The notes under the pieces are model-generated. The model saw nothing but the letters and a program-made list of their open reading frames with translations. It was not told the DNA's origin and ran no database searches. This document shows, piece after piece, positions 34,113 through 43,669 of a stretch of 64,000 nt of DNA. A program made the position numbers and the translations under genes. The stretch comes from Nafulsella turpanensis ZLM-10 (GTDB lineage Bacteria; Bacteroidota; Bacteroidia; Cytophagales; Cyclobacteriaceae), in contig NZ_ANNU01000010.1 in assembly GCF_000346615.1 (NCBI RefSeq), positions 145,389 through 209,388 on the forward strand, written 5' to 3'. Positions within the stretch are counted from its first letter, which is position 1. Every line of letters starts with the position of its first letter.

Positions 34113-35222
34113 ATGATGAATCAATTTGAAAAAGAGGACAGGCAGCTTTACAGGTTTGCCTTACTCCTGTTCACAGGCTTTCTTTTTTTTGGCGGATTAT
34201 ACTTTGCCAGGGACTTTTTAATACCGGTGAGCATTGCAGCACTAATGGCCATGGTGATGCTTCCGGTAAACCGCAGGCTTGAGTCATGGGGCATGGCACG
34301 ATCCATTGCTATTATCATTTGTATCATCATTATCATTTTAATAGTAGCAGGATTCACTTTTTTCTTTTATTACCAGATGGAAGATCTTGTTCAGGATTTT
34401 CCTTCCATCAGGGCAAAGCTGAACCAACAGTTAGAAGATTTTCAGTTACTGATAGAAGAAAAGGCAGGTGTTTCTCAGGAGAGGCAAATCTCTTTCCTAA
34501 AGAACCAAAGTGCCACTTTTCTTGATTTCACCAGCCGTTATATAAGAAATATGCTGATGACAGCCACAGAAACTCTGGCAGAAATAGGTCTGGCCACTAT
34601 TTATTTATTCTTTTTTCTATTCTACCGGGATAAGTTTGAAAACTTCTTACTCAGGCTGATAGATGAAAGTAATAATCAAAGGGTTAAAAGTATTATCAGT
34701 AATATAAGTAAGGTAACTCAACAATACCTGGGAGGGAAGCTGATTGTCACTGTTATCCTTTCATTCTATAATACCGCTGGCCTGAAAATAGTAGGCTTTG
34801 AGGATGCCATTTTTTGGGGCGTTTTTGGAGGAATTCTCAACTTCATTCCCTACATCGGCACCTTTCTGGGTGGGTTTATCCCCTTCCTTCTTGCCTTAGT
34901 AACCTATGATTCCTTCGGGACTCCACTTGCAGTTGCCCTTATCTTTATGAGCGGGCAGTTCTTGGATAATAATTTTCTCACTCCTATCATTGTAGGTTCA
35001 AAAGTTGATTTAAATCCCTTGTTTACTATTATGGCCCTCATTATAGGAGGACTATTATGGGGTGTTGCCGGCTTAATTATATTTATTCCTTTTTTAGGGA
35101 TTGTCAAAGTTGTTTTCGACAATGTCTCATCTCTACATCCTTATGGTTACCTGATTGGCGATGAAAACAAACATTTCGGACTCATGATCATCAAAAAAAT
35201 CAAAAATGCTTTTCAACAATAG
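34113..35222 (+). CDS. AI-2E family membrane permease
   Basis: 369 residues with two hydrophobic blocks at the N-terminus, a long periplasmic-facing helix region (about 90-150) and the family C-terminal block G-G-I-L-N-F-I-P-Y-I-G-T (about 245-256) and G-L-L-W-G-V-A-G. The family exports small molecules, or in some cases acts as Na+/H+ antiporter; substrate cannot be read. Lone gene on the + strand. Confidence 0.85.
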   Translation: MMNQFEKEDRQLYRFALLLFTGFLFFGGLYFARDFLIPVSIAALMAMVMLPVNRRLESWGMARSIAIIICIIIIILIVAGFTFFFYYQMEDLVQDFPSIRAKLNQQLEDFQLLIEEKAGVSQERQISFLKNQSATFLDFTSRYIRNMLMTATETLAEIGLATIYLFFFLFYRDKFENFLLRLIDESNNQRVKSIISNISKVTQQYLGGKLIVTVILSFYNTAGLKIVGFEDAIFWGVFGGILNFIPYIGTFLGGFIPFLLALVTYDSFGTPLAVALIFMSGQFLDNNFLTPIIVGSKVDLNPLFTIMALIIGGLLWGVAGLIIFIPFLGIVKVVFDNVSSLHPYGYLIGDENKHFGLMIIKKIKNAFQQ

Positions 35223-35484
35223 TCAGTTATTGGTGCTCATCTAAGGGAAAAAGATCCGGAGCCATTTCAGAACGTATCGTGAAAGATTTTTATCTCTATT
35301 TTAACGCTCCGTTCTCTTTTACGCACGAATAACATTAGTCAAAATTAGGAGCCCCTTCTAACTCGTTCTTCTTTCACTTTAGTATCCTCTTATTAGCTGA
35401 ATTACCCAGCGCACCTATAAATGCAGTTTTTCAAATACCTTTATACTTGCCTTAAGGTAATAACCAGAATAGAAAGTATTTCAT

Positions 35485-35683
35485 TTAATCTATATTCTGT
35501 AATCCTTTTGTCTGAACAGTGTAGTGGATTGTTTGAGCCACTATAAAGCCATTGCGGACTAAATATGAGTCTGCCCCATCTGTAATTACCAAGCCCCTGG
35601 CAGAACTCCTAACTTCTTACATTCTTTTTTAAGTTCTCAGGGATTTGTGATGCATGTAACTCTTCATAATAGAATAAATTGAA
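35485..35683 (-). pseudogene. Frameshifted remnant of an unidentified gene
   Basis: Inside the 518-base gap between the AI-2E and TrkH genes, one minus-strand frame reads Y-Y-E-E-L-H-A-S-Q-I-P-E-N-L-K-K-E-C-K-K then L-G-V-L-P-G-A before a stop; a second frame picks up with L-V-I-T-D-G-A-D-S-Y-L-V-R-N-G-F and runs to V-Q-T-K-G-L-Q-N-I-D and TAA. Both have coding-like composition and fit end to end with a single frameshift. I do not know the family. The rest of the gap holds nothing I can support. Confidence 0.4.
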
Positions 35684-35740
35684 TTATCCCTTGCTGCTTA
35701 TTCCAGTAGTTGGTATAGTTAAATCTTTTATGATTAACTT

Positions 35741-37561
35741 CTACCCAACCATAATATGCGCTTTAGGATATTTGTAGTCTTGTGTATCAACTCTGCTGAT
35801 AAATGCCAGAGCAAGGGTAAGGGTCCCGATACGGCCTATAAACATGCTCATTATTATTATAATGCGGCCCCAGAATGAGAGCTGTGGAGTTATTCCCGTA
35901 CTAAGCCCAACGGTTGCAAAAGCGGACACTTGCTCAAAGGCAAGGTCTTTAAAATCCATACCAGGCTCTGTGATTGTGAGCAAAAATATACCTACCACGT
36001 TTGCACTAACGGCAAATGCAACAATTGAAAGAGCTCTGAAGATGAGGGATTCGCTGATGAAATGTTTCCCTATTACCAGCTTCACTTTTCCTCGAAAGGT
36101 AGCTACAGAAGAGGCTAATACTATAAAAAAAGTAGAGGTTTTGATGCCGCCTCCAATAGAGCCTGAAGAGGCTCCTACAAACATCAGGAAGATAAGAATA
36201 AGATAAGTAGGCAACTGCAAAGAACCAATATCCACCGTACTGAAACCGGCAGTACGGGTGGCTGAATGAAAGAAGCTGGTGATCAGTGCTTCCATAAAGG
36301 CCATATCAGCAAGGGTATTATCGATTTCAAACAGATAGAAAGTTAGGGTTCCCACTAGCAGCAAGGCAGCCGTTACATAAACGGCTATTTTAGTGCCCAA
36401 TTGCCAGTCGCGCCATGGATGACGCAGCCTATCCCGTAGCCGCTTGATGGAGAAGAGGTCCTGAATGACGGGAAAGCCGATGCTCCCAAGGATGATTAGC
36501 CCTGCAATCACCAAGTGCATTAGGTAAGCCTCACGTACCAATCCCTGGTAAAGTCCATTGGAAAACAGGCTAAAGCCTGCCTGGCAAAAGGCAGATACTG
36601 CATGAAAGGCAGAGTAGTAGATTTTCTGATCTATTGAAACGAATTCAATCTCATTGCCCCAGGTAGCAAAGATCAGCAGAAAGCCAACAAATTCAATAAG
36701 TATAGTCATAAAGACAATCCGCCGAATCAAGTCACGAGCTGTTAGTAAGGATTCACTATTTAGAATATTTTGCAGCATTAACTGGTGGCGAATGCCAATA
36801 CTCTGCCGGAATAAGAGAGTGAAGAAAGAAGCAAAAGAGAGGATTCCCAGTCCACCCAATTGGATGAGGATTAGAATTACCAACTGCCCCTTAATGGTAA
36901 AGTAGGTAGCGGTATCCACTACAATCAGACCGGTGACACATACTGCGCTGGTAGCGGTAAATAAGGCCTCTAAAAATGGCATACTGCCCGGTGCTCTGCT
37001 CATGTCGGGAAGCATTAATAAACCAGTACCGATCCCGATGAGAATAATAAAACTTATCAAAAGAGCCGCCGCCGGCCGTACATTAAGGTTCCCAAGGCGG
37101 GAACTAGCAACACCAAATTCATATACCAGCAGCAGAATCATAAAGCTGCCAATGATGAAATGGTAAAAAGGTAGCGGATGCTGGAAGCCTGCCAGCCCAA
37201 GAAGCTCTGGAATAAGCGCAAAATCCAGCAGAAAGGCGGATAAGCCATTAATAATTAACAGGAACATTAATATTCCTTCGAAGCGGTGCCTACGAAGGAA
37301 ATCTGTACGCTTGAAGGAATACAGCCAGCGAGTCAGGTAGGAGAGAACAAAAATGGCAAAAATGATATTAATGCCATAGTAGACCTGTTGCTGCTGGCGA
37401 GGTGTTAGTTCAAAACCGAAGTTGTATAACAGTAGTGCAGCAGCAGCAAAAGAGCTAATGAAAGTAACGGCCCTGATGGAGGTGTAGGCTTTATCCCGGC
37501 TCTCATAGAGTAGTCGGTTCAGGTTTGCGGCAAGGTCGTTCTTTATTCTCCTAAAATTCAT
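35741..37561 (-). CDS. TrkH/KtrB-type K+ uptake channel subunit
   Basis: 606 residues with N-terminal extra helices followed by four pore repeats. Selectivity segments are T-A-T-S-A-V-C-V-T-G-L (P1), A-F-C-Q-A-G-F-S-L (P2), A-T-R-T-A-G-F-S-T-V (P3) and A-F-A-T-V-G-L-S-T-G (P4), with the G-S-I-G-G-G-I-K-T loop. It needs a TrkA/KtrA regulatory ring for gating, and none is adjacent. Potassium influx under osmotic stress is the likely role; a TrkA-C membrane protein lies 12 kb away. Confidence 0.9.
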   Translation of the reverse strand: MNFRRIKNDLAANLNRLLYESRDKAYTSIRAVTFISSFAAAALLLYNFGFELTPRQQQQVYYGINIIFAIFVLSYLTRWLYSFKRTDFLRRHRFEGILMFLLIINGLSAFLLDFALIPELLGLAGFQHPLPFYHFIIGSFMILLLVYEFGVASSRLGNLNVRPAAALLISFIILIGIGTGLLMLPDMSRAPGSMPFLEALFTATSAVCVTGLIVVDTATYFTIKGQLVILILIQLGGLGILSFASFFTLLFRQSIGIRHQLMLQNILNSESLLTARDLIRRIVFMTILIEFVGFLLIFATWGNEIEFVSIDQKIYYSAFHAVSAFCQAGFSLFSNGLYQGLVREAYLMHLVIAGLIILGSIGFPVIQDLFSIKRLRDRLRHPWRDWQLGTKIAVYVTAALLLVGTLTFYLFEIDNTLADMAFMEALITSFFHSATRTAGFSTVDIGSLQLPTYLILIFLMFVGASSGSIGGGIKTSTFFIVLASSVATFRGKVKLVIGKHFISESLIFRALSIVAFAVSANVVGIFLLTITEPGMDFKDLAFEQVSAFATVGLSTGITPQLSFWGRIIIIMSMFIGRIGTLTLALAFISRVDTQDYKYPKAHIMVG

Positions 37562-37927
37562 GCCTGCTTTAAATGATATTTTGTATTCTGGTACATCTTT
37601 GATTAATCAGAGAGCTCCACTCTCACATATTTTATATTAGTCCATTCCAAGGGTTATCCAGAGTAGCAAAAATTAAAGACTGAAGTCCTGCGCCACAAAT
37701 AAGAATATAGTGCTTCCTATTGTTTCATTCACCTTGCTCCTGGGCAAACCATTTGCAATTTAAATATAACTAATGATGCTGACATAGCTATATATTTTTT
37801 CAGCTTGGAGAGCATTAATCCATTTCTGTATATGAACGATCTCCCTGCAAAACACATGCATAGCAGCTTAAAGGAACATAAACTTTGTGCTTACCATCAC
37901 TTACAGATTAACAGATCTGGAAAACTT
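37562..37927. other. Intergenic gap upstream of the TrkH gene
   Basis: No reading frame or convincing promoter box. A minus-strand run of about 22 codons (Q-S-L-I-F-A-T-L-D-N-P-W-N-G) could be another gene crumb, but it is too short to call. Confidence 0.3.
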
Positions 37928-37987
37928 GTGGAATTATACTATTCATTTTCTATATTAATTGTTGTAGCAATATCTAAGGACATTTGA
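37928..37987 (+). pseudogene. Partial copy of the 5' end of the nearby CPA1 antiporter gene
   Basis: Starting at a GTG, the bases encode E-L-Y-Y-S-F-S-I-L-I-V-V-A, nearly the same as the antiporter's own N-terminus (E-L-Y-Y-S-F-S-V-L-I-V-L-A) 1.2 kb downstream. The match ends after about 15 codons, then a stop. Bases upstream of it do not match the antiporter promoter region. It looks like the leftover of a duplicated or older antiporter gene. Confidence 0.5.
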
Positions 37988-38093
37988 ATCTTTCATTTAC
38001 CTCAGAAAAACAGGGCAATTTAAAACGAAAGAAAGGATAGGAAAGTACAAGGCGGAATAGAGCTTTCAGGCTCTATGTTTAGAAAGAAAAATC

Positions 38094-38456
38094 ATGAAAA
38101 CACAGAACACTTTTAAATTACCGAAAAATGTGGAGAGGCCATTACCTATTACTATTATATGCATATTAGGGTTAATTGGAGCTGTTGTGAGCCTCCCAGG
38201 CATTCTTTCCGGATCTCCTCAAATTAAAGAATTAGGGGAATGGTTTCATTACCACCTGGCCATCTCGACCATTTTTGGCTTTTGTTGTTTTCTGGGATTA
38301 TGGTCGATGAAAAGATGGGCCCTCTATCTCTACTCAGGAATTCTTCTAATAAATCAGATCATCCTTCTGATAGTAGGTTTATGGAACCCGAGTTCTTTAA
38401 TCCTGCCCCTATTAGTGGTGATATTTGGGGTAGCATATTTCCATAAAATGGATTAA
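38094..38456 (+). CDS. Small four-helix membrane protein, unknown function
   Basis: 120 residues: a basic N-terminus, then membrane segments near residues 19-35, 52-70, 76-92 and 97-115. It ends Y-F-H-K-M-D. The gene sits alone between two gene remnants. No family recognised. Confidence 0.6.
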   Translation: MKTQNTFKLPKNVERPLPITIICILGLIGAVVSLPGILSGSPQIKELGEWFHYHLAISTIFGFCCFLGLWSMKRWALYLYSGILLINQIILLIVGLWNPSSLILPLLVVIFGVAYFHKMD

Positions 38457-38670
38457 TACCTGCGACTGTACCACAAACTCTACTGCTATGGGGATGGTGA
38501 GATAGATGAAGAAATATCATCGGGTAAAAAAGCGGTATACGCTCTTCATTTTTATAGGAGATAATTAGTTATCCTTTACATAAACGACCCGTTAGAAGTA
38601 GAATAAAGCGGTCGATAAAAGGAATCCCATCAAAAACTTTCCTCTTTTTCTATTTCTATTTGGGTTAAAC

Positions 38671-38826
38671 TTAGGCTAATCCATTATTTTCAGCAATTCT
38701 GGCATTCCTACTTCCATTTAGTGCCTTCTGGTCGATTCTGCTCTTTTTAACTGACACCAGCGCAATTTCTGATAGCGCAAACAGCCCATTAAGTAAAATG
38801 AGGATGAGAATAAGTACTATTTCCAT
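38671..38826 (-). pseudogene. 5' remnant of a CNNM/CorC-type (hemolysin-family) transporter gene
   Basis: An ATG-started 51-codon frame encodes L-L-N-G-L-F-A-L-S-E-I-A-L-V-S-V-K-K-S-R (residues 11-30) and then stops. L-N-G-L-F-x-x-S-E-I-A-L-V-S-x-K-K-S-R is the characteristic first helix of the CNNM (DUF21) domain found in Mg2+/Co2+ exporters. Normal proteins have over 400 residues; only the first 45 or so are recognisable here. The upstream 5' end appears intact, so a truncated peptide might still be made. Confidence 0.6.
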
Positions 38827-39094
38827 GCATTACTAAAAAATCCTATGTTTTTTTGTTTAGGAAAGAATTGAGGTTCTAATATAGAATATTAAAAGAAAAC
38901 CGACTGACTTGTAAATCCTAAACATTACTACAGGCATTAAGAGAAAAAGGGGCAAAGAAAAACCGGAGAGACCCGCGTGGGAAGGCAACAAGCAGGATTA
39001 GATACATTAATTTGTATTGAGTAAAATATAACCCTTTTAACCAAAGTAACGGAAATTTAGAGATTATTTACTGAAAAGACTTTCCAAAGCTCTT

Positions 39095-39102
39095 TATATT
39101 TG
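39095..39102 (+). promoter_or_regulatory. -7 element upstream of the CPA1 antiporter gene
   Basis: TATATTTG is an exact match to the TAnnTTTG -7 consensus, 25 bases before the ATG. The -33 position shows only a weak TGAA. It supports a short leader and the chosen start. Confidence 0.45.
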
Positions 39103-39127
39103 TCAATTATGCCTGTTAAATAAATTT

Positions 39128-40372
39128 ATGGAATTATATTATTCATTCTCTGTCCTTATTGTTCTGGCTTCCTTTTTTGCCTACATTAATTTACGGTTCA
39201 TAAAGCTACCTTCAACAATCGGCATCATGCTAATGGCCATCATTGCCTCCATTATCATCAGATTTGCAGGCGAAAGCATTTTCCCGAATACAACAGGAAA
39301 ATTATTTACCCTAATATCGGAATTTGATTTTACGGAAGTACTAATGGGCGCAATGCTCAACTTCCTGCTTTTTGCCGGGGCTATTCATGTAAATTTTGCT
39401 GACCTTAAAGAGCATCGCTTACCGATATTTACTTTTTCTACGGTAAGTGTAATTATTTCCACCTTTGTAGTGGCAGGCCTTTTATATTATGTATCTCCCT
39501 TTTTTAATATTGAGCTTCCTTTTATTTACTGCCTGTTATTCGGTGCACTCATTTCTCCAACCGACCCCATTGCGGTTCTGGGCATATTAAAGAAGGCAAA
39601 CGTTCCTAAATCTTTAGAAACAAAAATTGCTGGCGAATCCCTATTTAACGATGGGATGGCGGTTGTTCTGTTTGCCGTAATTTTACAATTAACCCAGGCA
39701 GATAGCCTGGAGATTTCGTTTTCTTCTATTTCCTGGTTGCTCGTAAAGGAAGCGGCCGGAGGGCTGTTGTTAGGCCTGTTGCTGGGATATATCGCATCGA
39801 AGGCCCTGCACAATATTGATGACTACATTGTATCTGTGCTGATTACGCTTTCGGTAGTAATGGGAGGCTACCTGATTGCGCATGCAATACATATTTCCGG
39901 TCCGCTTACCATGGTTGCTGCCGGACTTATCATCGGGAATTACGGAAAAAGAGAAACCATGTCCCCTGTTACAAAAGATTATCTGAACAAATTTTGGGAA
40001 CTCATAGATGAAATTCTTAATGCCATCCTCTTCCTGTTTATTGGCTTCGAATTATTACTGCTTCCGGATTTAATAAACCAGTGGGCTATCGGGGCCATCG
40101 CTATTATAATCGTGCTTTTGGCAAGATTATTATCTATCTGGATCCCGTCACTCATTGTGCCATTCAGGAACAAGTTCAGCAGAGGCACACTTACCATGTT
40201 GGTATGGGGCGGGCTTAGAGGTGGCGTATCCATTGCACTGGTGTTATCCATGGACAATGGAGTATACAAAGACCTTTTATTGGAAATCACTTACTTTGTG
40301 GTAGTGTTTTCTATTGTTGTTCAGGGCCTTAGTGTCGGGAAGGTCGCCTCCAGGGTATTGATAACGAAGTAA
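39128..40372 (+). CDS. CPA1 Na+/H+ (or K+/H+) antiporter
   Basis: 414 residues, 12 or so membrane helices. Family motifs: F-A-G-A-I-H-V (about 79-85), L-I-S-P-T-D-P-I-A-V-L (about 141-151; the ion-binding Asp), G-E-S-L-F-N-D-G-M-A-V-V (about 168-179) and V-W-G-G-L-R-G-G-V-S-I (about 358-368). No cytoplasmic tail after the last helix. Extrudes Na+ or K+ for H+. Lone + strand gene; its duplicated 5' fragment lies 1.2 kb upstream. Confidence 0.9.
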   Translation: MELYYSFSVLIVLASFFAYINLRFIKLPSTIGIMLMAIIASIIIRFAGESIFPNTTGKLFTLISEFDFTEVLMGAMLNFLLFAGAIHVNFADLKEHRLPIFTFSTVSVIISTFVVAGLLYYVSPFFNIELPFIYCLLFGALISPTDPIAVLGILKKANVPKSLETKIAGESLFNDGMAVVLFAVILQLTQADSLEISFSSISWLLVKEAAGGLLLGLLLGYIASKALHNIDDYIVSVLITLSVVMGGYLIAHAIHISGPLTMVAAGLIIGNYGKRETMSPVTKDYLNKFWELIDEILNAILFLFIGFELLLLPDLINQWAIGAIAIIIVLLARLLSIWIPSLIVPFRNKFSRGTLTMLVWGGLRGGVSIALVLSMDNGVYKDLLLEITYFVVVFSIVVQGLSVGKVASRVLITK

Positions 40373-40609
40373 GGATTTAATGTGTCCAGACTATTTACTA
40401 ATTGATTTCTGTTAACCATAGCTAACCCTCTAGACAGATGTGTAATATCGGAGATCAGCAAACCATGCCCGGACACTTCCTAAAATAAGAAAGGACTTCC
40501 TTATCGAATGGGAAGGTGTGTATGATTTTTTTCACAATTATTCTTATAACAGGATTAAAGATTTATCTGACTGATCATTTGGTAACTGGGATTCGTACCT
40601 CGAAAGATT

Positions 40610-41074
40610 TTAAAATAAAGACAGTCCGATAATGCTAAAATGGGTACTAACCGCCATGATCATGCAGGAAATAACCACCCCAATACTGGTTGCCAATAAC
40701 GCTTCTTTTCTTTTAAGTTTAAAAATATACGCAGCTATAGTACCCATATAGGCTCCTGTGGTTGGCAACGGAATCATTACAAAGATCATAAGGCCCCAGA
40801 AGCCATATTTTTGTACCTGGGCTCCGACCCCTTTCCTTGCTCTGCGAATGAGCCTAATATTCTGTTTTCTGTAAAATTTGAAACGCCACAACTTAGCGTT
40901 AAAGGCGTCAATTAAAAACATAAATAGTGGAAAAATAAGCAGATTACCAGCCAGGCCTACAGAAAAAGCAACAACAGGATTTAGGCCGTTCAATATTCCA
41001 TAAGGGATACCTGCCCTGGCTTCTCCAAACGGAGAAATACTGATTAAAAAAGTATAAATGATATCGTTGATCAT
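40610..41074 (-). CDS. Small multidrug export-family (PF06695-like) membrane protein
   Basis: I start at M-I-N-D-I-I-Y, dropping 16 unconserved residues; 154 residues remain. The block S-P-F-G-E-A-R-A-G-I-P-Y-G-I (about 14-27) and F-V-M-I-P-L-P-T-T-G-A-Y-M-G-T (about 97-111) are the family marks. About four or five helices. Role in export is a family name only. Neighbour of another DedA/TVP38-like gene. Confidence 0.75.
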   Translation of the reverse strand: MINDIIYTFLISISPFGEARAGIPYGILNGLNPVVAFSVGLAGNLLIFPLFMFLIDAFNAKLWRFKFYRKQNIRLIRRARKGVGAQVQKYGFWGLMIFVMIPLPTTGAYMGTIAAYIFKLKRKEALLATSIGVVISCMIMAVSTHFSIIGLSLF

Positions 41075-41199
41075 AGATTGCAAAAAAACAAAGCTAAGGC
41101 AATTCAAATTGATAACGTACAAAAGAGTTAGCCTTTTGTAGACCCGAAAAGATAAAATAATAAGAGAACATGGATTATAGCAGAAAGAAAATAATTGAG

Positions 41200-41931
41200 T
41201 TAAACTTTTATCTTCTGACTCTTCTTTTTCTTATCCCACCATATATAGATAACGAATCCGAGTACACTAACCACACTCACCCAAATAAGGCCGGTTTTCA
41301 AACGATCATTATTTTCCCCCAGGTAGGCAATCAAAACGGTAAGAGGAAAGATACCCAGCATGGTAGCACCCATAAATCGCCAGTATCCCATCCGGAGCAT
41401 ACCTCCTACAAAGCTGATGGCATCATTCGAAAGAAAGGGTGAAAGGCGGGTAACAATGACCGCCCAAAAACCATAGTCTTCAATAAAGCCTTCAACCTTT
41501 TTTTCTGATTTTGTCCCAAGCAAACGCTCAACAAGTGGTGTTCCTATGTATGCCCCGAGCATATAGCCGATGGAAGATGCACAAAATATAGCAACCAAAA
41601 TTATACCTGTTCCAAAATATGGCCCATAGGCAATTACTGTAACCACCATAAGAACTGGTGTAGGAATAACCAGCAAAAACATTTGCGCTATCATGGCCGC
41701 CACAATAACTGCAGGGCCCCATAAACCAAAGTTATTTACCCACTGCGAAATCCGCTGATCATCTCCACTGGAAAGAACATTCCAAGCTTCGGTAAAAAAT
41801 TCCTGTACGGATGGAACTACAAAGTACATCAGCACCAGAGTTCCTACCAGGGCTAATGACAAGTAGAGAGGCCATTTCGATTGATCTCTGTGTTCATCTA
41901 ACGCAGTTGTTTCAGTTTCTTCTTGTTTCAT
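41200..41931 (-). CDS. TVP38/TMEM64 (DedA-like) membrane protein
   Basis: 243 residues, hydrophilic N-terminus, then helices with the signature F-C-A-S-S-I-G-Y-M-L-G-A-Y-I-G (about 114-128) and F-W-A-V-I-V-T-R-L-S-P-F-L-S-N-D-A-I-S (about 152-170; the VTT-domain R-x-S-P). VTT-domain proteins act in lipid scrambling or membrane homeostasis. Direction and position suggest that it is independent of the downstream PF06695-like gene, 126 bases away. Confidence 0.8.
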   Translation of the reverse strand: MKQEETETTALDEHRDQSKWPLYLSLALVGTLVLMYFVVPSVQEFFTEAWNVLSSGDDQRISQWVNNFGLWGPAVIVAAMIAQMFLLVIPTPVLMVVTVIAYGPYFGTGIILVAIFCASSIGYMLGAYIGTPLVERLLGTKSEKKVEGFIEDYGFWAVIVTRLSPFLSNDAISFVGGMLRMGYWRFMGATMLGIFPLTVLIAYLGENNDRLKTGLIWVSVVSVLGFVIYIWWDKKKKSQKIKV

Positions 41932-42051
41932 TCCTGATATAATAATCTTTTAGAGAATTTATTAAATATCCTGATACACTCTCTTAGAATGGGAGGATGT
42001 CCAGGTAGTCATTTTTTTCATGCGGCTATTTGGAAAAAATTTTACTGTTGG

Positions 42052-42582
42052 TTAAGCATTCTTATCCAGAAGATTTTGGTAGGAGGAATTTGCGCCTGTT
42101 CCGGACTTTCTGATCACTGAAAAGCTTCCATCTGTCTCAAGGATAATAGCTTCCACTTCATTTAGGCTACTAAACTTCTTTTTTCTTACTGCTCCTATTA
42201 AGTCTTTTTTACGAATTCTTTCCTTGAGCATGTTCTTTTTCAGAAAACTCCCATTGTAAAAGAGCAAAGTAGGTGAGGAAGTTATGAGTTTAGAAAAAGA
42301 AGATGAACGCACCTCTATGTAAGACAGGATATACTGAAGCGCTACAAGCAACAGAAAAGTAGTGAGTGATTCCGCAATAGAAACCTTTTTTGCAGTAAGA
42401 ATCCTGCCAAAGGCCGACCCCATCGCAATAGTGATCACGAAATCAAAGGCATTCATGCTGGCCAGCGTTCTTTTTCCCGAAACGCGTAAAAGAATAATTA
42501 TGCCTATGTAGGTAAGGGTTCCCACCACTACTATTCGTACTATAGGTTCCCACCCACTCCAGAAAATAACTATTTTATCCAT
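42052..42582 (-). CDS. DUF421 (YetF-like) membrane protein
   Basis: 176 residues: three N-terminal helices, then the DUF421 blocks L-R-V-S-G-K-R-T-L-A-S-M-N-A-F-D-F-V-I-T-I-A (conserved from about 28) and S-S-P-T-L-L-F-Y-N-G (about 101-110), ending in a small soluble domain. Family function is poorly known and linked to stress in Gram-positives. Sits between two transport-type genes, with gaps of about 100 bases. Confidence 0.85.
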   Translation of the reverse strand: MDKIVIFWSGWEPIVRIVVVGTLTYIGIIILLRVSGKRTLASMNAFDFVITIAMGSAFGRILTAKKVSIAESLTTFLLLVALQYILSYIEVRSSSFSKLITSSPTLLFYNGSFLKKNMLKERIRKKDLIGAVRKKKFSSLNEVEAIILETDGSFSVIRKSGTGANSSYQNLLDKNA

Positions 42583-42682
42583 ATTTTATTATTCTTATGG
42601 CCTTTTTCTATTATTGATTAAACTATAATCATGTTATCAAGCTTCCTGATTTTTGAAGTCTGTTGCCGCTATTTTTGGGCTG

Positions 42683-43669
42683 TTAAGCCAGGTTAGGATA
42701 TACATTTTTCCAGTTTCTGTTCTCATTTTGTAACATACCTGTTAAAATCTTCCTTCTTTCAGGCAAGGTTTGATCTTCCGAAAAGCCTTCCATTAATAGA
42801 TCTTCAGGAAGCTGAAGATTATACCAGTTTATCTCCGGCTCTTCGTCTGCCTTATTCCTAAATCTTTTCTTTAGGTTTTTAAAGAGCTGGTCAAGAGATT
42901 CTCGCAGCATTTGTAGCTCCTCCCGAATAGGGTCAAACTTTCTATTGTTCAGCATTATGCTTACTGCTTCATCCAGCCGGGCTATACTTGTACCAATAGA
43001 AATTTCACCATCAGCATTATGAAAATAGTGGAATACGGGATAAGTTTTATAATTAATAGAGTATTGGCCTATCATCTGTTGTAGATTTGAAATTTGCTGG
43101 TAACTAAAAGAAGAATCCATTTTCAGGAATTTATTCACTATTTCTGACGGATTACTACCCAGACTATTAATAGAAGAAGCTAAGGACCATTTATGTGCCA
43201 CTGCGGAGGAAACAGAGAGTAAATAGGTCATGGAAGTAGAAAAGAAAACAAAGCCGTAAAAGGAAAACAGGCTGGTAAGTATCTCAAAAAAAGGGGTAGT
43301 AGGTTTAAAATTCCCTATTCCAAGCGTGGAAAGCACATAGCCTGTAAAATAGATTCGCTCTACCACAGTTGCTTCTCTACCACTGCTGTCTACAATCCCT
43401 TCGGGATTAAAGGAATATACAAGAAAAAGACCTAACCAAATAAAAAATATCCATGAAGCCAGTACAGAGAGATTAACCGCCATTCCGGAAATATTTAACA
43501 TCCGCCTGCAAATCCCTTTCTCAAGTACCAGGACCAGTTTATGTGTAAGTTTTGCACAGGTCTTACTCAAATAAGCTGCTCCGCTACCAGATATGGTAGT
43601 AAAAAAGAAATCGTATAAGGTGAAAATGAGTATTGCAATGCCTCCTACTAAATAAAGAAGTTCTTCCAC
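42683..43669 (-). CDS. Two-TM ion-channel-like protein with atypical selectivity filter
   Basis: 328 residues. An N-terminal helix pair, then a pore region around V-L-S-T-L-G-I-G-N-F-K-P (about 112-123), where the usual K+ filter T-V-G-Y-G-D is replaced by T-L-G-I-G-N. Another helix (about 135-155) follows and then a cytoplasmic, mostly helical C-terminus of about 170 residues. The changed filter makes ion selectivity uncertain. No TrkA/RCK domain is present. Confidence 0.7.
   Translation of the reverse strand: MEELLYLVGGIAILIFTLYDFFFTTISGSGAAYLSKTCAKLTHKLVLVLEKGICRRMLNISGMAVNLSVLASWIFFIWLGLFLVYSFNPEGIVDSSGREATVVERIYFTGYVLSTLGIGNFKPTTPFFEILTSLFSFYGFVFFSTSMTYLLSVSSAVAHKWSLASSINSLGSNPSEIVNKFLKMDSSFSYQQISNLQQMIGQYSINYKTYPVFHYFHNADGEISIGTSIARLDEAVSIMLNNRKFDPIREELQMLRESLDQLFKNLKKRFRNKADEEPEINWYNLQLPEDLLMEGFSEDQTLPERRKILTGMLQNENRNWKNVYPNLA

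Larger units (their letters stand above)
38457..39127. other. Gap holding a CNNM remnant and the antiporter promoter
   Basis: 671 bases. The middle carries the truncated CNNM/CorC gene described separately, and the right end the antiporter's -7 element. A 33-codon run at the left (H-K-L-Y-C-Y-G-D-G-E-I-D-E-E-I) on the + strand may be another broken gene. Otherwise nothing is supported. Confidence 0.4.

Noticed and set aside
40490..40550. Terminator between the CPA1 and PF06695-type genes
   Set aside because: CTTCC/GGAAG stem is 5 bp and the T run lies 10 bases off; too weak.
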